The translations under genes and the position numbers were made by a program. This document shows, piece after piece, positions 60,494 to 64,000 of a stretch of DNA of 64,000 bases. The number at the start of each line of letters is the position of its first letter. The first letter of the stretch is position 1. Source of the DNA: Rallus limicola (lineage: Eukaryota > Chordata > Aves > Gruiformes > Rallidae); NCBI GenBank assembly GCA_022605955.1, contig JAKCOZ010000020.1:9103001-9167000 (forward strand), in the 5' to 3' direction. The notes under the pieces were generated by a model. That model worked only from the letters and a program-made list of their open reading frames with translations. It was not told where the DNA came from and did not search any database.

Positions 60494-62405
60494 TGCCCTC
60501 AGAATGATTGAAACATCAATTCACAAAGCCAGAGGCAACAGGGGCATGATCAGAGCAGAAGCTGTGCCAAGTACTTCAGCGTGGCAGTCATAGATGGATG
60601 CGAGTTTGTCAAGAGAGGTCCTTGCTTCCCACCTGTTGGGATTATGTCTATACATACCCATAGCACAGCGCAAGTGCCACCTTCCCTTATGCTCACTAAC
60701 CTCATCTCTATTCTTCTGCATGAAATTTGGTGTGGTTTATATGAGAAAGCATCCTCTGAAAAGGTACTTCGGACTGCAGAAAGCCTTTTCTGGAATGGGA
60801 AATGAAAGTCATCTGAGATGGGTACGTCATGGTTTATATATGAAGTGTAAATCGGTCTGTCACTGTGGTATAACTTGGGTCCTTCTGATGGGAGCTATGA
60901 GTTGAATGCTGTTTAGAGCTACGCCTGTACAATCCAAGCCTTGCCAAGCCAAGGCTAAAATTCAATCATGCATGTTTATGTGTACAGTTTTGTAAACTTA
61001 ATTTTAAGCATTTCGTAACTTCTGCACTCTAGCACAGTTTACCAAGCATTATCATCTCTAATATTAAAGACCATGATTATCTCATATCCTAAGCATTTAG
61101 AGAAGAGTACAGACAAGCTGAGCAACCCAATACCAGCTGCTAGTTCTATAAAAGTCTGATATAGCTTTATCTTTGTCAGATCTACGTAGGCTTAAAGCAC
61201 CTCAGTCCACTACATTAAGTGACTCCTCATGGCAACAGGGCCACGTGTACAAAAACACTGAAATGCTAGGAATAGTCTTAGGCATCCAACACTTGGATAT
61301 CTGCAGCTGCTCTGGTCCTGTACCCACCAGCTATTTATTGCTGGTAACGCACATTGTCTAGAGAACTCGTTCCCTTCTTTTAGCAGGCAAGTCTTAAAAG
61401 ACAAAGTTAAGTGAGGCAAACTTTGGGCACTCACTTTCTTTAGAAATGAACTACCAAGTGTCTGTGCCTCCTGGACCACAATCCAGGGCAGCGGATGGAA
61501 CACTGAACCAAAGGGATGCCTGCTAGTCCTATTGCCTTTAATAACCCCCTCAGTATTGTAATTGCTTCCTGGTGATATTTTCCTGTCTTTGCAAGAGACT
61601 CCTGCATGTTCAGCCCACAGCTTCAAAGTGTTTTGCTTTCTTGAATGAAATTCCCCATGAAGCTGTATTTTTGCAGCTAATGCAGCACATTGTTTTAAAG
61701 CAATAGTATGTCATAAAACAGGTGTCAGAAAGAAATCTGCCCTACAAGTCTTCCCCTGTATTAGCTACAGTGTGCACCATCTTAATCCTTCTATGTGAAG
61801 GCATTTAAGTCTGATTCCTGAAATGTTTAGCTGAATTATTTATGATTTCACCTGCTATTACAGCCTCTCTTTGCCACCTCTCAATGTCTGAGACATGCGA
61901 CACAAGACGGCAGGTTTTACCTTGTATTTTGTGTGTGTGGTGCCTATGTAGACATAGAATCCTTGTGTCTGGTAGCAGTGGAAGCGAAACCATGTACACC
62001 CTTTAAGCAGTTGACTCAAACATGAGCAGCAAACACCTTTCCACATTGGATATCCAGACTAGGTTGAGTAGTTTTGAAGCACAAAATTTGGGCTCCAATT
62101 TTGTTGTTGTTGGTTTGGTTTTCTTAGTTTTTTTTTTCATGAATGCTACATGATTCAAAGGGAAGAGCTAATATATTTATGACTTAAGAAAATATTTAGA
62201 ATTTTCAGTATTCTAATAACAACTTCCAGTGCATTGAATTCACATTGTAGTTCAGAGCCAATGTTCCGTTACTTATTATATTTCTAGAGATTGAAGTACT
62301 AAAATCTACTTTTGAAAGGTACTTGTGTTCAGTTATTGACAATAGCTACATTTGAAGGGCTGGAAAAAGTGTCTTTTTCAATAAAAGCGCATTTAACTAA
62401 TCATG
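60494..62405 (+). other. Probable 3'UTR of the CUB gene
   Basis: About 1.9 kb of AT-rich sequence without a coding frame follows the TGA. ATTAAA at 61063-61068 may give a short form and AATAAA at 62380-62385 the full form. The true cleavage sites are inferred. Confidence 0.6.
62380..62385 (+). terminator. Canonical poly(A) signal AATAAA
   Basis: AATAAA followed within about 40 nt by a GT/T-rich stretch (TTTTGTTTCCTTTG near 62,430), a typical cleavage context. Confidence 0.6.
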
Positions 62406-62767
62406 TCTACACTGTAGTGACACTCATTTTGTTTCCTTTGCTGAAAGCCTGAGTTGTGTGGGCAGTGCCTCAGCGCACCGGCGTGGCACACCCCAGCACA
62501 GCAAACCCACTATCAATTGCTGCACTGGCAGGAGCACAAAAGCTGCTGCATCATTCCATCAGCAACCACCCAAGGATTGGATCCTGTTTGATTTCTCCTC
62601 GGGAACCTAGTGAGATGATGATGTGGTTGGTGTTTACACCCACTTCCTCTAGTACCTGTGCCACCAAAGAACAGCCTTCCCTAAAGCTGTGCAGGCAGTG
62701 GCCAGAGGCTGGTTTCTGTGGGAGTTTGGATTTCCGTTTACTTACCAACGCTGGGTTCCTCTTCCAG

Positions 62768-62925
62768 CGCTGCCGGCTGGAGCAGCATGCAGCCAGTTAC
62801 CCGAGACACCGAATCAGGTATCACATGTCAGCCTGGACGAGATACACAGCTACGTTGAGAGGGGCTCTCCCCTTGAAGATGCAATACTGAGCAGTGCTGA
62901 TTACCCTCAGTACAGATGCGGCTGA
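62768..62925 (+). other. Candidate alternative last exon past the poly(A) signal
   Basis: The acceptor GGGTTCCTCTTCCAG is followed by an open frame of 51 whole codons to TGA. Its peptide contains VSHVSLDEIHSYVERG and ends SADYPQYRCG. The exon begins with two bases of a split codon, which fits the phase-1 end of CUB exon 4 (Ala codon). I do not recognise the peptide. It abuts a CR1 fragment but does not look like CR1 protein. Confidence 0.35.
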
Positions 62926-62929
62926 TGCA

Positions 62930-63126
62930 CCCAACCCTTCAAGGGTGGTGAGGCACTGAAGCAGGTTGCCCAGCTGGACACCCCATCCCTGGAGGTGTTC
63001 AAGGCCCGATTGGATGGTGCCTTGAGCAGCCTGGTCTAGTGGAGGGAGTGCCTGACCATGGCAGGGGGTTGGGACTTGATGACCTTTAAGATCCCTTCTG
63101 ATCCAAACCAGTCTATGATTCTATGA
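62930..63126 (+). mobile_element. CR1 LINE 3'-end fragment
   Basis: It contains GGGTGGTGAGGCACTGAAGC, GGAGGTGTTCAAGGCC and GGTTGGGACTTGATGACC, and ends with two copies of TCTATGA. It lies about 0.5 kb past the poly(A) signal of the CUB gene, directly after a protein-like open segment. Confidence 0.93.
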
Positions 63127-64000
63127 GGTGATGGATATCTTCTGCCACCAGAAGATACTGCAGCCAGCACAATTCGTGCCTGCTGCAGGTACACAAGGAC
63201 CCTGACCTCGCTTTTGAGCTTCAGTTCCTGACTTACCTGTGGAAGTTGCTATTTTCTTTAGGCAGATCACAACTCAATGCTAAAAAGGCACTTGTGTTTT
63301 GTTTTGTACCTTCAAAGAATTTATAAAAGATTTTTCCTCCTCTTACAGCTAAAGAACTGTTTTGATAGTCTCCTCTTTTCCCCCAGGAACAGAGAGCACT
63401 TCCACCCATGCTCCTCAAATTTAAGTGCAAATTTAAGAAATTCTAAAAGCTCCGGGCAGAATAAAGTGCTCTAATACTCTCAGCTGTAAATATTGACTAG
63501 GATTAGTTTCTAAATAGTTTTACTTATGGCATTTATCTTGTTCCTAACAGCTATTACTTCTGAGAGCTGTGCTGCCAACTTTTTAATGACAGCTGGGCTG
63601 GGGATTCAGTTTTACCTTTGCTGTATTGCTGTCACTTTTTTGTGCTATTTTGCATACTGTAACTAAGCAGCAAGTGGGATAAGCATGCTAAATACCTGCT
63701 GAAGAGGAGGAAAATCATTTCAATCACAATTGCACAAGGGAAAAAAACATTATGGAGCTAACAAACAGTAGTATCCCTTTAAGTAAGACTGGAGGTGAAT
63801 CATGTCCACTTTTTTTTAAAATTATTATTTTAGAATGTATTAGGCAATCCCATAAACCAGTGTGTTACGTAGCTTGAACAGGACAAAAATACACTCATTT
63901 CCCTATTTTTCCAAAACAGAGTTTCAAAAGAGATTTTTGAAGCTATACAAGCTGACAAGGATCCTGTGTGCTACATTTCCAACTGTCAAGTAGTTAAAAT
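63127..64000. other. Intergenic sequence to window end
   Basis: AT-rich, with short open frames only. I see no exon, repeat family or RNA gene. Confidence 0.6.

Noticed and set aside
62456..62890. A 144-codon plus-strand open frame overlapping the candidate last exon
   Set aside because: The overlapping frame ending at 62,925 has the better peptide and the splice-phase match. This one is likely its shadow.
1..64000. CRISPR arrays, operons, prophage or insertion sequences
   Set aside because: The window is clearly vertebrate nuclear DNA. No regular spacer arrays or bacterial gene structures are present.
1..64000. tRNA, rRNA or other structured RNA genes
   Set aside because: I saw no tRNA box A/box B pair or rRNA block. 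MicroRNA hairpins cannot be excluded by eye.

Overview
The window is a piece of a vertebrate nuclear genome, most likely from a bird. The reasons are three truncated CR1 LINE 3' ends (near 5.56, 18.23 and 62.93 kb), low overall repeat density, short introns, two CpG-island promoters and GT-AG split genes. A turtle or crocodilian cannot be excluded. All exon models below were built by reading acceptor and donor sites and checking phase by hand. No alignment or transcript data were available.

Layout. Bases 1-21,600 hold the minus-strand gene GOLGA3 (golgin-160). Twenty-one coding exons join in frame to exactly 1,394 codons, from the start codon at 19,136 to the left part of the window. Roughly the last 100 residues lie beyond base 1. 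The 5' end sits in a CpG island at about 20.9-21.8 kb. Bases 21.8-28.2 kb are intergenic, with one orphan exon-like segment at 23.5-23.7 kb. A second CpG island (28.2-29.2 kb) starts a plus-strand gene that I do not recognise. It encodes a predicted 786-residue single-pass membrane protein with a signal peptide, one CUB domain, a transmembrane helix and a cytoplasmic tail of about 430 residues. Its seven coding exons run from 28,757 to 60,493, with a first intron of 17.75 kb and a 3'UTR ending near 62.4 kb.

The most interesting observations are as follows. (1) The CUB domain of the unrecognised gene is interrupted, inside one exon, by about 160 Ser/Thr/Lys-rich residues between its two disulfide pairs. 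(2) A strongly protein-like open segment with a good acceptor lies past the gene's poly(A) signal at 62,768-62,925, in the right phase to be an alternative last exon. (3) A perfect 22-bp palindrome plus a 16-bp direct repeat of IRF-type motifs lies in a GOLGA3 intron. (4) A degenerate array of about 21 bp lies at 31.6-31.8 kb. (5) The caspase sites known in human golgin-160 are only partly kept.

The two genes are divergent and have no evident functional link: one makes a Golgi coiled-coil protein, the other a probable cell-surface receptor or adhesion-type protein.
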